This document shows positions 54,061-63,494 of a stretch of 64,000 nt of DNA, in pieces. The DNA lies in assembly GCF_004101245.1 (NCBI RefSeq), contig NZ_SCIN01000001.1, forward strand, positions 882,784 through 946,783, in the 5' to 3' direction. This DNA is from Sphingomonas sp. UV9. GTDB taxonomy: Bacteria; Pseudomonadota; Alphaproteobacteria; Sphingomonadales; Sphingomonadaceae. Position 1 is the first letter of the stretch, and each line of letters starts with the position of its first letter. A program made the position numbers and the translations under genes. The notes under the pieces were generated by a model that made no database searches, was not told the origin of the DNA, and saw only the letters and a list, made by a program, of their open reading frames with translations.

Positions 54061-56160
54061 ATGACGCATCCATTCTACGCGATCCATAGCCACGGGTTGA
54101 TCCGGGTTGCCGCCGCCACGCCGCGTGCTTCGGTGGGCGATACCGGCGCGAACGCCGAAGCGACGATCGCCCTGGCGCGCGAAGCGGATGCGAAGGGCGT
54201 CGATCTCGTCGTATTCCCCGAACTGAACCTCACTTCCTACGCGATCGACGACCTGCATCTCCAGACCGCACAGCAGCGCGCAACGCTGGCGGCGATTGCC
54301 GCAGTGGTCGAGGCGAGCGCGACCTTGCGGCCGGCGCTGCTGGTCGGTGCGGCGCTGGTGCGGAACGGGCGGCTGTACAATTGCGCACTGGCGATCGCTC
54401 GGGGCAAAATCCTCGGTGTCGTGCCCAAGACGTTCCTGCCCAACTACCGCGAGTTCTACGAGAAGCGCTGGTTCGCGAGCGGGGCGGGAATGACCGGACT
54501 AACGATCGAACTCGACGGCCAGGGAGTGCCGTTCGGGACAGACCTGATCTTCGCCGCGCACGACCTGCCGGGCTTCGTGTTCCATGCCGAGATCTGCGAA
54601 GATTACTGGGCCCCTACCCCGCCTTCGACCGCGGGGGCGCTCGCCGGCGCGCTGATCTGCTGCAACCTGTCGGCCTCGAACATCGTCATCGGCAAGGCGC
54701 GCGAGCGGGCGATGCTGGCGTCGTCGCAGTCGGCGCGCGCGATCTGCGCCTATGTCTATTCCGCAGCCGGACCGGGGGAGAGCACCACCGAAGTCGCATG
54801 GGACGGACAGGGCCTGATCCACGAGCTCGGCGAGCAACTGGCGGAATCGAAGCGCTTCGCGACCGAGCCCGAACTCGTTGTCGCCGACGTGGACTGCGAG
54901 CGCATCACGCAGGAGCGCCTGCGCAACGGCACGTTCAACGATGCGGCGGTATTCGCGGGCAACCCGGAAGCGCGCTTCCGGCGGATAGTGTTCGATCACG
55001 CCCCAGCGCGTGAAGATGAGATCGACTTCCAAGCCAACGATCTTTCCCCGCCAGGGGGAGGATCGGTTGGTCTGCAACGCGCCATCCGCCGCTTCCCGTT
55101 CGTGCCGAACGACCCGACACGGCGCGACGACGACTGCTACGAGGCGTTCAACATCCAGGTGGAGGCGCTGTCGAAGCGGCTCGTTGCCGCAAATGCCGAG
55201 ACGATCGTGATCGGCGTATCGGGTGGCCTGGACTCGACTCACGCGCTGATCGTCGCAGCAAAGGCGATGGATCGGCTCGGGCGTCCTCGCAGCGCAATCC
55301 TCGGCTTTACCATGCCTGGCTTCGCGACCGGCGAAGGCACCAAGGCGAACGCCTGGGCGCTCATGCGCGCGCTCGGGATCACCGCGGAAGAGATCGATAT
55401 CAAGCCTGCCGCGCGGCGGATGCTGGAGGATATCGGCCATCCCTTCAGCGAGGGCGAACCCGTCTACGACATCACCTTCGAGAACGTGCAGGCTGGCCTG
55501 CGCACCGACTATCTCTTCCGCCTCGCCAACCAGCGCCGCGGCATCGTCCTCGGCACCGGCGACCTCAGCGAGATGGCGCTCGGCTGGTGCACGTATGGCG
55601 TGGGCGATCAAATGAGCCATTACGCGGTCAACGCGGGCGTGCCGAAGACGCTTATCCAGTTCCTGATCCGCTGGTGCATCCGCACCGACCAATATGATGC
55701 AGCGACCGACGCGATTCTCTCGACGATCCTCGCGCAGGAAATTTCGCCCGAGCTCGTCCCCGCCGGTGCAGACGGGGCGTTGCAGAGCACCGAGTCGATG
55801 ATCGGGCCCTACGCGCTAAACGATTTCTTTGCGCACTACGTGATCCGCCACGGCCTTGCCCCGTCGAAGATCGCGTTTCTTGCGTGGCACGCGTGGCGCG
55901 ACGCTAGCGTCGGTGCCTGGCCGGAGGACCTGCCGGCCGATGCCCGCGTCGCCTACGATCTGCAGACGATCCGAAAATGGCTGGAGAAATTCCTGTTCCG
56001 GTTCTTCACGACGAGCCAGTTCAAACGGTCCGCGCTGCCGAACGGGTCGAAGGTCTCCGCGGGCGGCGCGTTGTCACCCCGCGGGGATTGGCGCGCGCCT
56101 TCGGACGGAATCGCAACCGCTTGGATCGAAGAATTGCGGTCAGGCGTTCCGAGGGGCTAA
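54061..56160 (+). CDS. nadE: Glutamine-dependent NAD+ synthetase with an in-frame repeat insertion
   Basis: A 699-residue enzyme for the last step of NAD synthesis. The N-terminal nitrilase-fold glutaminase (about 1-280) has the Glu in FPELNLTSYA, the Lys in VPKTFLPNYREF and the Cys in HAEICEDYW. The C-terminal synthetase (about 355-660) has the PP-loop GVSGGLDSTHALIV. It also has PGFATGEGTK and GTGDLSEMALGWCTYGVGDQMSHY. At residues 327-335 the peptide DLSPPGGGS is encoded by a family B palindrome lying in the linker between domains. The reading frame and active sites remain intact. Confidence 0.96.
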   Translation: MTHPFYAIHSHGLIRVAAATPRASVGDTGANAEATIALAREADAKGVDLVVFPELNLTSYAIDDLHLQTAQQRATLAAIAAVVEASATLRPALLVGAALVRNGRLYNCALAIARGKILGVVPKTFLPNYREFYEKRWFASGAGMTGLTIELDGQGVPFGTDLIFAAHDLPGFVFHAEICEDYWAPTPPSTAGALAGALICCNLSASNIVIGKARERAMLASSQSARAICAYVYSAAGPGESTTEVAWDGQGLIHELGEQLAESKRFATEPELVVADVDCERITQERLRNGTFNDAAVFAGNPEARFRRIVFDHAPAREDEIDFQANDLSPPGGGSVGLQRAIRRFPFVPNDPTRRDDDCYEAFNIQVEALSKRLVAANAETIVIGVSGGLDSTHALIVAAKAMDRLGRPRSAILGFTMPGFATGEGTKANAWALMRALGITAEEIDIKPAARRMLEDIGHPFSEGEPVYDITFENVQAGLRTDYLFRLANQRRGIVLGTGDLSEMALGWCTYGVGDQMSHYAVNAGVPKTLIQFLIRWCIRTDQYDAATDAILSTILAQEISPELVPAGADGALQSTESMIGPYALNDFFAHYVIRHGLAPSKIAFLAWHAWRDASVGAWPEDLPADARVAYDLQTIRKWLEKFLFRFFTTSQFKRSALPNGSKVSAGGALSPRGDWRAPSDGIATAWIEELRSGVPRG
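55040..55063. repeat. Family B repeat inside nadE
   Basis: TTTCCCCGCCAGGGGGAGGAT matches the intergenic family B hairpins except for C-to-T changes in the left arm. It is translated in frame in the linker between the NadE domains. Confidence 0.85.
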
Positions 56161-56208
56161 CCGGGCCATCTTGCATAAACAGCGTGTCGGGCGCATTATG
56201 AAAATCCT

Positions 56209-57069
56209 ATGACACTGGCTCCACCGGATGGATCGCGCGATCGCCGGATCGAGATCCCATCTAATCTTTGGTTGATACACCCGGCGGGTCGCGCATTGCT
56301 TCCGCTTGCGCTGTCGCGTGGGATTTCCGCTAATTCGGTATCGGTGGCCGGGCTATGCCTCGGTGGAGGGGCGGCGCTTGCCTATTCCCAATGGGGCAAC
56401 TGGGCGCTCGCGCTGGTCGGCCTGGTGCTGTCGATGGGATGGCTGATCGCCGACGGACTCGACGGCATGGTCGCGCGCGCAACCAAGACTGCGAGTCCAC
56501 TCGGTCGGATGCTCGACGGCCTGTGCGATCACGGCGTGTTCGCGCTGATCTACATCTCGCTCGCGGTGACGATCGACACGCCCGAGAGTTGGATACTCGC
56601 CGTCGCTGCCGGTGGCGCACACGCGGTGCAGTCGAACATGTACGAAGGCGAGCGTTCGCGCTTCCATCGCCGGGTCAGGGGTGTGGCGCTCGAAGCGCCC
56701 CCGGTCGCGACCGGCAACGCGCTCGTTCGCTTCTACGACAGCGTCGCCAGCAGCATCGACCGGATCGCCATGCCGTTCGAGCGCGCGCTCGGTCAGTCGG
56801 CCGACCCAGTTGCACTAGGCGCCGTGTACGGTGCCCGCGCCGTCGCGCCTTTGCGCTTGATGGCCTTGCTTACCGCGAATGTGCGAGTATGGGCGATCTT
56901 CGTCGCCTGCTTCGCGGGCAACCCACGCATCTTCTGGTGGTTCGAGATCGTCCCTTTGACGCTCGTGGCCATCGTCGGGCTCGTCTGGCACCGTCGTGTC
57001 GAACGCGCCTTCGTTCGCAATACTTCTGCAACGCGACCAAAGACCGCGTCGCGCATGCATCTATCGTAA
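56209..57069 (+). CDS. CDP-alcohol phosphotransferase, probable inositol-phosphate-transferring enzyme
   Basis: A 286-residue membrane enzyme of the CDP-alcohol phosphatidyltransferase family. The signature is complete: D82-x2-D85-G86-x2-A89-R90-x8-G99-x3-D103-x3-D107. Several membrane helices surround it. It transfers a phospho-alcohol from a CDP-activated donor to an alcohol acceptor. The next genes encode inositol-3-phosphate synthase and a nucleotidyltransferase. A CDP-inositol donor is therefore likely, with inositol phosphate or a lipid as acceptor. CDP-diacylglycerol remains a possible donor. It starts the operon, 48 bases after nadE. Confidence 0.85.
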   Translation: MTLAPPDGSRDRRIEIPSNLWLIHPAGRALLPLALSRGISANSVSVAGLCLGGGAALAYSQWGNWALALVGLVLSMGWLIADGLDGMVARATKTASPLGRMLDGLCDHGVFALIYISLAVTIDTPESWILAVAAGGAHAVQSNMYEGERSRFHRRVRGVALEAPPVATGNALVRFYDSVASSIDRIAMPFERALGQSADPVALGAVYGARAVAPLRLMALLTANVRVWAIFVACFAGNPRIFWWFEIVPLTLVAIVGLVWHRRVERAFVRNTSATRPKTASRMHLS

Positions 57070-57084
57070 GGAACAGGGTCAGTA

Positions 57085-58176
57085 ATGAATAGCATTCGGA
57101 TCGCCGTGGTCGGCATCGGCAACTGCGCGAGCTCGCTCGTCCAGGGCCTCGAGCATTATCGCGAGGGGGCAAACGACCAGGTCGGCCTGATGCATTTCGA
57201 CATGGGTGGCTACAAGCCGAGCGACATCAAGGTCGTCGCGGCGTGGGACGTCGATCGTCGCAAGGTCGGCAAGGACGTCGCCGAGGCGATCTTCGCCAAG
57301 CCCAACTGCACCGCGGTGTTCGCGCCGAACGTCGGCAACACCGGCACGATCGTGAAGATGGGCAAGACGCTCGACGGCGTCGCCGAGCACATGGCCGACT
57401 TCAAGGATGACCGTACGTTCCTGATGTCCGACGCGGCAGAGCCGACACGTGAAGAGGTCATCGCCGACCTGAAGGCGTCGGGCGCCGACGTGCTGATGAA
57501 CTATCTGCCGGTCGGTTCGCAGCAGGCCACCGAATTCTACGCCGACTGCGCGATCGAAGCGGGCGTTGCGTTCGTCAACAACATCCCCGTCTTCATCGCC
57601 TCGAACCCCGTCTGGGCGAAGAAGTTCGAAGACGCCGGCGTCGCGATCATCGGCGACGACATCAAGGCGCAGCTCGGCGCGACGATCGTCCACCGCGTGC
57701 TGACCGACCTGTTCGCCAAGCGCGGCGTGAAGCTGGACCGTACCTACCAGCTCAACACCGGCGGCAACACCGACTTCCTCAACATGTCGAACCATCGCCG
57801 TCTCGAATCGAAGAAGATCTCGAAGACCGAGGCGGTCCAGTCGGTCGCGGCCGAGCGGATGGACGACGACAACGTTCATATCGGCCCGTCGGATTATGTC
57901 CCCTGGCAGAACGACAACAAGGTCTGTTTCCTGCGCATGGAGGGCCAGCTGTTCGGCGGCGTGCCGATGAACCTGGAGCTGCGTCTCTCGGTCGAGGACA
58001 GCCCCAATTCGGCGGGCGTCGCGATCGACATGATCCGCTGCGCCAAGATCGCCAAGGATCGCGGCATCGCCGGCGTCATCGATCCCGCCTCGGCGTATTT
58101 CTGCAAGCACCCGCGCACGCAGATGACCGACGATCTCGCGCAGATCGAAGTCGAGCGGTTCATCAAGGCCGCCTGA
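57085..58176 (+). CDS. Myo-inositol-1-phosphate (inositol-3-phosphate) synthase
   Basis: A 363-residue NAD-dependent isomerase converting glucose-6-phosphate to inositol phosphate. The NAD motif is VVGIGNCASSL (G10-x-G12-N13-C14). Family blocks include MNYLPVGSQQATEFY, FVNNIPVFIASNPVW, IIGDDIKAQLGATIVHR and LNTGGNTDFLNM. The short bacterial/archaeal form is seen, as in mycobacteria and hyperthermophiles. It is 15 bases after the CDP-alcohol gene and 1 base before the nucleotidyltransferase, so the three are one operon. Confidence 0.96.
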   Translation: MNSIRIAVVGIGNCASSLVQGLEHYREGANDQVGLMHFDMGGYKPSDIKVVAAWDVDRRKVGKDVAEAIFAKPNCTAVFAPNVGNTGTIVKMGKTLDGVAEHMADFKDDRTFLMSDAAEPTREEVIADLKASGADVLMNYLPVGSQQATEFYADCAIEAGVAFVNNIPVFIASNPVWAKKFEDAGVAIIGDDIKAQLGATIVHRVLTDLFAKRGVKLDRTYQLNTGGNTDFLNMSNHRRLESKKISKTEAVQSVAAERMDDDNVHIGPSDYVPWQNDNKVCFLRMEGQLFGGVPMNLELRLSVEDSPNSAGVAIDMIRCAKIAKDRGIAGVIDPASAYFCKHPRTQMTDDLAQIEVERFIKAA

Positions 58177-58177
58177 C

Positions 58178-58894
58178 ATGATCGACACGGCTGTCCTCCT
58201 CGCCGCCGGGGAAGGCAGCCGCCTTCGTACCTCCGCCCCATACAAGCCGCTCTGCCCCGTCGCGGGGCGGCCTTTGATCGCCCACGCGCTCGAAGGACTG
58301 GCCGAGGCGGGATTCACGCGCGTGATCGTGACGGTCAGCTATGGGCGCGAGGCGATCGAAGCCTATCTCGCGAGCCGGCGCTGGTCGCTGGCGGTCGAGA
58401 CGGTCCTTGCCGACCACCGCGAACCCAATGGCGTTTCGGTCCTGGCGGCGCGCGATGCGCTGGCGGGCGGCGAAGCGGTGCTGGCGATGTGCGATCACCT
58501 CGTCAGCCCTGAACTCTATGCGCGCATGGCGAAGGCCGGTGCGGGCGGTGGCCTGCGACTCGGCATCGACCGACGCCTCGGCCATGACTGGGTCGACCCC
58601 GAGGACGTGACCTGCGTTGCCACCGAGGGCGACCGCATCGTCGCGATCGGCAAGGGGCTCGAACCCCACGACTGCTACGACACCGGCGTCTTTGCGATCG
58701 GCCCTGCGCTGCCGGATGCATTGGCGACGCTGGCCAGCCCCTCCCTTACCGAAGGCGTCCGCCTGCTAGCCGCCCAAGGCCTCGCCCGTACGGTGGATTG
58801 CAGCGATATCGACTGGATCGACGTCGACGACGCACCCGCCCTCGCCAAGGCCGAAACGTGGCTGGCGACCCGCGCCGACGCCGTCGCGGCCTAG
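58178..58894 (+). CDS. Sugar-phosphate nucleotidyltransferase, probable CTP:inositol-1-phosphate cytidylyltransferase
   Basis: A 238-residue nucleotidyltransferase of the GT-A/NTP-transferase fold. The nucleotide-binding motif is LLAAGEGSRLRTSAPYKPL (K23), and metal-binding ACDHLV-type residues occur as AMCDHLVSPELY. Closest logic is the cytidylyltransferase domain of hyperthermophile IPCT/DIPPS, which makes CDP-inositol. Assignment to CTP and inositol-1-phosphate rests mainly on the operon. Other NDP-sugar roles are possible. Confidence 0.82.
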   Translation: MIDTAVLLAAGEGSRLRTSAPYKPLCPVAGRPLIAHALEGLAEAGFTRVIVTVSYGREAIEAYLASRRWSLAVETVLADHREPNGVSVLAARDALAGGEAVLAMCDHLVSPELYARMAKAGAGGGLRLGIDRRLGHDWVDPEDVTCVATEGDRIVAIGKGLEPHDCYDTGVFAIGPALPDALATLASPSLTEGVRLLAAQGLARTVDCSDIDWIDVDDAPALAKAETWLATRADAVAA

Positions 58895-58920
58895 CCACTC
58901 CTACCGGCGCTTCGCTCAAC

Positions 58921-58940
58921 CCTCCCCCTGGCGGGGGAGG
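58921..58940. repeat. Family B hairpin after the inositol operon
   Basis: CCTCCCCC and GGGGGAGG pair perfectly around TGGC, between the convergent inositol operon and histidine kinase genes. Probable bidirectional stop. Confidence 0.82.
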
Positions 58941-58949
58941 ATCGGACAT

Positions 58950-60149
58950 TCAAGCCTGGCCCGCAGCCACGACCCGCGGATCGGGCACGTCGAGCGTCGC
59001 GCACGTGCCGAGCGCGGCATTCTCGATCGTGATCGTGCCCCGCAACTGGCGCGCGAGACTGCCGATCATCCGCATCCCCAGGCTGTTGCGCGACGCGACC
59101 TTCAGGTCGAAGTCCGCAGGTAGCCCGCCGCCCTCGTCGGACACGCTCAGCACGATCCGCCCGTCCGCGCTGCGCACCGTGACCAGGATCACCCCGCCCG
59201 CGTCGCCATAGGCGTATTTGATCGCGTTGGTGACGAGTTCGGTCACCAGCAACCCGACCGGAATCGCCACGTCCGCGCTGATCAGGATCGGCTCGATCTC
59301 GCACGCGATCCGGTGGTTGGGCGATTGCTCGCCCAGCCCCGTCGCGATTCCGCACACCAGATCGTCGAGCGCGACGATGCCGACCTGTGCGCCACGCCAG
59401 AGCTGGTCGTGCGTCTGGGCGATCGCGGTGATCCGCGCCTGCGCGTCGCCGAGCATGCGCCGGATGCGCGGATCGTCATCCTCCTGCATCTGGAGGTTGA
59501 GCATCGCCGAGACGAGCGCGAGGCTGTTCTTCACCCGGTGGCTCGCTTCACGCGTGAGCAGTTCCTGATGCTCCATCGCCTCGCTCAGTCGCTGTTCGGC
59601 CTGTTGCCGCTCGATCGCGACGCCGATGAGATTGGCGAAGCCCTGCATGAACGCGAAATCAGCGGGTTCGAACTTGCCCTCGTCGGGGCTGTCCACCTCG
59701 AGCACGCCGAAGCGCTTGCCCGACGTCTCGACCAGCACGTTGATCGCGCGGCGGATATTGTGCCGCGCCATGAATTCGGGCGTGCGAAACCGCTGTTCGT
59801 TCTCGAGATGGTTCGAGATCACCGGTTCGCCGGTCTCCAGCGCGAAGCCGGCCGGCGAACCGATATCGGTCCGCATCTCGGTCGACCCGACCACCCCCGG
59901 CGCCCAGCCGATCCCTGCGCTCACGAACAGCGTGTTACGCTCGGGCCGGTATTCCAGGAATTTGCAGTATTTCGACCGCATCCCCTCGCCGCACAGCTCG
60001 GTCGCGCGCTGCAGCATCGGCGCGAGATCGCGCGCCCGCAGCGCCTCGATCCCGAAATCGGCGAGGATAGACTGCTGGCGCAGGCGATATTCCAGCTCGC
60101 CGGCGCCAGGCGCGGTATCGCCACCAGGGGAGTGTTCGATGACCGGCAT
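58950..60149 (-). CDS. GAF-domain sensor histidine kinase, HisKA_2/HWE type
   Basis: A 399-residue cytosolic kinase. A GAF domain covers about 40-185. The dimerisation/phosphotransfer domain has H204 in EASHRVKNSLALVSAMLNLQ. The ATPase domain has ELVTNAIKYAYG and DEGGGLP. HisKA_2/HWE kinases often feed the PhyR-EcfG general stress cascade in sphingomonads, consistent with EcfG promoters elsewhere in the window, but no response regulator is adjacent. It is 6 bases from the end of ettA, with which it may share a transcript. Confidence 0.93.
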   Translation of the reverse strand: MPVIEHSPGGDTAPGAGELEYRLRQQSILADFGIEALRARDLAPMLQRATELCGEGMRSKYCKFLEYRPERNTLFVSAGIGWAPGVVGSTEMRTDIGSPAGFALETGEPVISNHLENEQRFRTPEFMARHNIRRAINVLVETSGKRFGVLEVDSPDEGKFEPADFAFMQGFANLIGVAIERQQAEQRLSEAMEHQELLTREASHRVKNSLALVSAMLNLQMQEDDDPRIRRMLGDAQARITAIAQTHDQLWRGAQVGIVALDDLVCGIATGLGEQSPNHRIACEIEPILISADVAIPVGLLVTELVTNAIKYAYGDAGGVILVTVRSADGRIVLSVSDEGGGLPADFDLKVASRNSLGMRMIGSLARQLRGTITIENAALGTCATLDVPDPRVVAAGQA

Positions 60150-60154
60150 ATCCC

Positions 60155-61834
60155 TCAGCGAGTCAGCTTCTTGTACGCCAGACGCGTCGGACGATCGGCC
60201 GCATCGCCCATGCGGCGGCGCTTGTCCTCCTCGTACGACGCATAGTTACCCTCGAACCACTCGACATGGCTGTCGCCCTCGAAGGCAAGGATGTGCGTGG
60301 CCAGACGATCGAGGAAGAAGCGGTCATGGCTGATGACCACGGCGCAGCCTGCGAACGTCTCCAGCGCCTCTTCGAGCGCGCGCAGCGTCTCGACGTCGAG
60401 ATCGTTGGTCGGCTCATCGAGCAGGAGGACGTTGCCACCCTCCTTGAGCATCTTGGCCATGTGGACGCGGTTGCGCTCACCACCCGACAGCTGGCCGACC
60501 TTCTTCTGCTGGTCCTGCCCGCGGAAGTTGAAGGCGCCGACATAGGCGCGCGTGCCCATCTCCTGCTTGCCGAAGCGGAAGATCTCGAGCTCGTCGGAGA
60601 TTTCCTGCCAGACGTTCTTGTTCGGATCGAGATCGTCGCGGCTCTGGTCGACATAGCCGAGCTTGACGGTCGAGCCGACCTCGATCGTGCCCGTGTCCGG
60701 CGTTTCCTGCCCGGTGATGAGCTTGAACAAAGTCGACTTGCCCGCGCCGTTGGGACCGATCACGCCGACGATGCCGCCCGGCGGCAGCGTGAAGTCGAGA
60801 CCGTCGAACAGCAGCTTGTCGCCGTACGACTTGGTCAGGCCCTTCGCCTCGATCACCTTGCCGCCGAGACGCGACGGCAGCTGGATCAGGATCGCGGCCT
60901 TGCCGGCCACGCGATTCTCCTGCTTCTCCATCAGCTCGTCGAACGCGCGGATACGGGCCTTGGACTTGGTCTGGCGCGCCTTGGGGGTCTGGCGCATCCA
61001 CGCGAGCTCGTCGGCAATCGCCTTCTGCTTGCCGGCCTCTTCGCGCTCTTCCTGGCTCAGGCGGAGCGACTTCTTCTCGAGGTAACCCGAATAGTTGCTC
61101 TCGTAGGTGTAGTAGCGGCCGCGATCGAGCTCGAGCACCCAGTTGACGACGTTGTCGAGGAAGTAGCGGTCATGCGTCACGAGGATGACGTTGCCGGTAT
61201 ATTCCTTGAGGTAATTTTCCAGCCACGACACGCTTTCGGCGTCGAGATGGTTGGTCGGCTCATCGAGCAGCAGGATCTGCGGCTTCTCCAGCAGCAGCTT
61301 GCAGAGCGCGACGCGACGCTTCTCGCCGCCCGAGAGGTTTTCGACCGAGGCATCGCCCGGCGGGCAGCGCAGTGCCTCCATCGCCTGTTCGAGCTGGCTG
61401 TCGAGCGCCCAGCCGTCGACCGCGTCGATCTTGGCCTGCAGCTCGCCCATCTCCTCCATCAGCGCGTCGAAATCGGTATCGTCCTGCGGATCGCCCATCT
61501 CGGCCGAGATCGCGTTGAAGCGATCGACGAGGTCGGCGACGGGACGCACGCCATCCTTGACGTTGCCCATCACGTCCTTGGTCGGATCGAGCTGAGGCTC
61601 CTGCGCGAGATAGCCGACGTTCACGCCCTCGGCGGCCCAGGCCTCACCGGTGAAATCGGGATCCATGCCGGCCATGATCTTCATGAGCGTCGACTTGCCC
61701 GAACCGTTGGGGCCGATGATCGCGATCTTCGCCGACGGAATGAACTGCAGGTGGATGTTGTTGAGGACGGGCTTTGCGGCACCGGGGAAGGTCTTCGACA
61801 GACCCTTCATGACGTAGGTGTACTGGACGGCCAT
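60155..61834 (-). CDS. ettA: Energy-dependent translational throttle protein EttA (ABC-F)
   Basis: A 559-residue ribosome-associated ABC-F ATPase with two nucleotide-binding domains. The first has Walker A GPNGSGKST (41-49) and signature LSGGEKRR. The second has GPNGAGKST and QLSGGERNRVHMAKM. The linker between them (about 245-325) contains the arm typical of EttA, with YSGYLEKKSLRLSQEEREE and the helical KARQTKSKARIRAFDEL. It gates the first elongation cycle according to ADP/ATP level. The start at MAVQYTYVM is the family norm; an earlier start at 61927 is rejected. Confidence 0.97.
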   Translation of the reverse strand: MAVQYTYVMKGLSKTFPGAAKPVLNNIHLQFIPSAKIAIIGPNGSGKSTLMKIMAGMDPDFTGEAWAAEGVNVGYLAQEPQLDPTKDVMGNVKDGVRPVADLVDRFNAISAEMGDPQDDTDFDALMEEMGELQAKIDAVDGWALDSQLEQAMEALRCPPGDASVENLSGGEKRRVALCKLLLEKPQILLLDEPTNHLDAESVSWLENYLKEYTGNVILVTHDRYFLDNVVNWVLELDRGRYYTYESNYSGYLEKKSLRLSQEEREEAGKQKAIADELAWMRQTPKARQTKSKARIRAFDELMEKQENRVAGKAAILIQLPSRLGGKVIEAKGLTKSYGDKLLFDGLDFTLPPGGIVGVIGPNGAGKSTLFKLITGQETPDTGTIEVGSTVKLGYVDQSRDDLDPNKNVWQEISDELEIFRFGKQEMGTRAYVGAFNFRGQDQQKKVGQLSGGERNRVHMAKMLKEGGNVLLLDEPTNDLDVETLRALEEALETFAGCAVVISHDRFFLDRLATHILAFEGDSHVEWFEGNYASYEEDKRRRMGDAADRPTRLAYKKLTR

Positions 61835-61939
61835 GTGGGTGCCGAGCTCCATGCTTGAATAAGGGCGGGATTTGACGTGCGCAGATAGCGATGCGGCGAG
61901 CCGTTGGCAAACGGGGAGCGCCGACATACGCTCCGCCGC

Positions 61940-63340
61940 ATGATGAAGCGCACGCTCGCGGTATTGGCCGCCTCCACCCTGTCCTATCCTCTCATGGCGC
62001 AGCGCACCGCTCCGCCGGCCCCCGCCCCGGTCGATGCGAAGGTCGCCGCGCTGCGCGACGCGGCGCTGAAGGACGAGGTGGCGTATGACATCGTCGAGGG
62101 TATGACGACCGAAGTCGGGCCACGCATGGCTGGTACCGAGGCCGAGGCACGGGCGCGCGAGTGGTCGGTGACCAAGCTGAAGGCGCTCGGATTCAAGAAC
62201 GTGCGGATCGAGCCGTATCAGATGCCCGTCTGGGTGCGCGGCGACGAAACCGCCGAGATCCTTTCGCCCTTCCCGCAGACGCTGAAGCTGACCGCGCTCG
62301 GCAATTCGGGCGCGACGCCGGCCGGCGGGCTGACGGCGCAGGTCGTCGTGTTCAAGACGTATGGCGAGATGGTCGCCGCGCCGGCGAGCAGCGTCGCAGG
62401 CAAGATCGTCTATGTCGGCAACGCGATGGAGCCGACCCAGGACGGCTCAAGCTACGGCGCCTACGGCCCTGCCCGCTTCGTCGGCCCGGCGATGGCGGCG
62501 AGCAAGGGGGCGGCGGCGATCGTGATCCGCTCGATCGGCACCGATCATCACCGCAACCCGCATACCGGCACGACCAACTTTCCCGCCGGCGTGACGCCGA
62601 TCCCCTCCGCGGCGCTATCCGTGCCCGACGCCGAATTGATCGAGCGGATGGCCGAGCGCGGCAAGCCGATCTCCATGAAGCTCGTCCTCACCCCGCGCCA
62701 GACCGGCGTCCACGAATCGGGCAACGTCATCGCCGAGGTGCCCGGCACCGATCCCAAGGCGGGCATCGTGCTGATCGGCGGGCATCTCGACAGCTGGGAT
62801 CTCGGCACCGGCGCAATCGACGACGCATCGGGCGTCGCCATCACCGCGGCCGCCGCCAAGCGCATCCTCGACGGGCCCAAACCCCGCCGGACGATCCGCG
62901 TGGTCTGGTTCGGCGCGGAAGAGGTCGGCGGCTTCGGCGGCAAGGCCTATGCCGAGAAGCACGGCAGCGAACGGCACGCGACCGCGGGCGAGTCCGATTT
63001 CGGCGCGGATCGCGTGTGGCGGTTCGAAACCAACCTGCCCGAGACCGCCAAGCCGGTGGCGGATCGCCTCGCCTCCGCACTCGCCCCGCTCGGCATCGCG
63101 CGCGGGTCGGGCGTCGGCGGCGACGGCACCGATGTCGGCCCGACGATGGCGCTGGGCGTGGCCGCGATCGATCTCAACCAGTCGGGCACGCGCTATTTCG
63201 ATACGCACCACACGCCCGATGACACGCTCGACCGGATCGATCCTGTCCAGCTGTCGCAGAACGTCGCAGCCTGGACGACGATGCTCGCGATCGTGGCCAA
63301 TGCGCCCGAGGAAATCGGCTCGGTCGTGCCCCGAAAGTGA
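61940..63340 (+). CDS. Exported M28-family zinc peptidase
   Basis: A 466-residue predicted secreted aminopeptidase/carboxypeptidase. The signal peptide is MMKRTLAVLAASTLSYPLMA. A PA-like insert domain occupies about 130-240 (SPFPQTLKLTALGNSG...). Metal ligands of the M28 site lie in GGHLDSWDLGTGAIDDASG (His, Asp), GAEEVGGFG (Glu pair), GDGTDVGP and FDTHHTPDDT (His). Two adjacent ATGs (61940, 61943) are equally possible. It is divergent from ettA. Confidence 0.92.
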   Translation: MMKRTLAVLAASTLSYPLMAQRTAPPAPAPVDAKVAALRDAALKDEVAYDIVEGMTTEVGPRMAGTEAEARAREWSVTKLKALGFKNVRIEPYQMPVWVRGDETAEILSPFPQTLKLTALGNSGATPAGGLTAQVVVFKTYGEMVAAPASSVAGKIVYVGNAMEPTQDGSSYGAYGPARFVGPAMAASKGAAAIVIRSIGTDHHRNPHTGTTNFPAGVTPIPSAALSVPDAELIERMAERGKPISMKLVLTPRQTGVHESGNVIAEVPGTDPKAGIVLIGGHLDSWDLGTGAIDDASGVAITAAAAKRILDGPKPRRTIRVVWFGAEEVGGFGGKAYAEKHGSERHATAGESDFGADRVWRFETNLPETAKPVADRLASALAPLGIARGSGVGGDGTDVGPTMALGVAAIDLNQSGTRYFDTHHTPDDTLDRIDPVQLSQNVAAWTTMLAIVANAPEEIGSVVPRK

Positions 63341-63494
63341 CCAATTGCGTGTGCCGATCTGTCATCGTTCTGCCGCAAACCTTGCGGACAGATGAATTTA
63401 GCGGATTGACCCCCCGCCTCGGTCCGCTATTTGACGTGACTTCGCGACGGCAATCGGGTCGGCCGCGAGTGAAACTATGCTTGGGAGCATTCGA

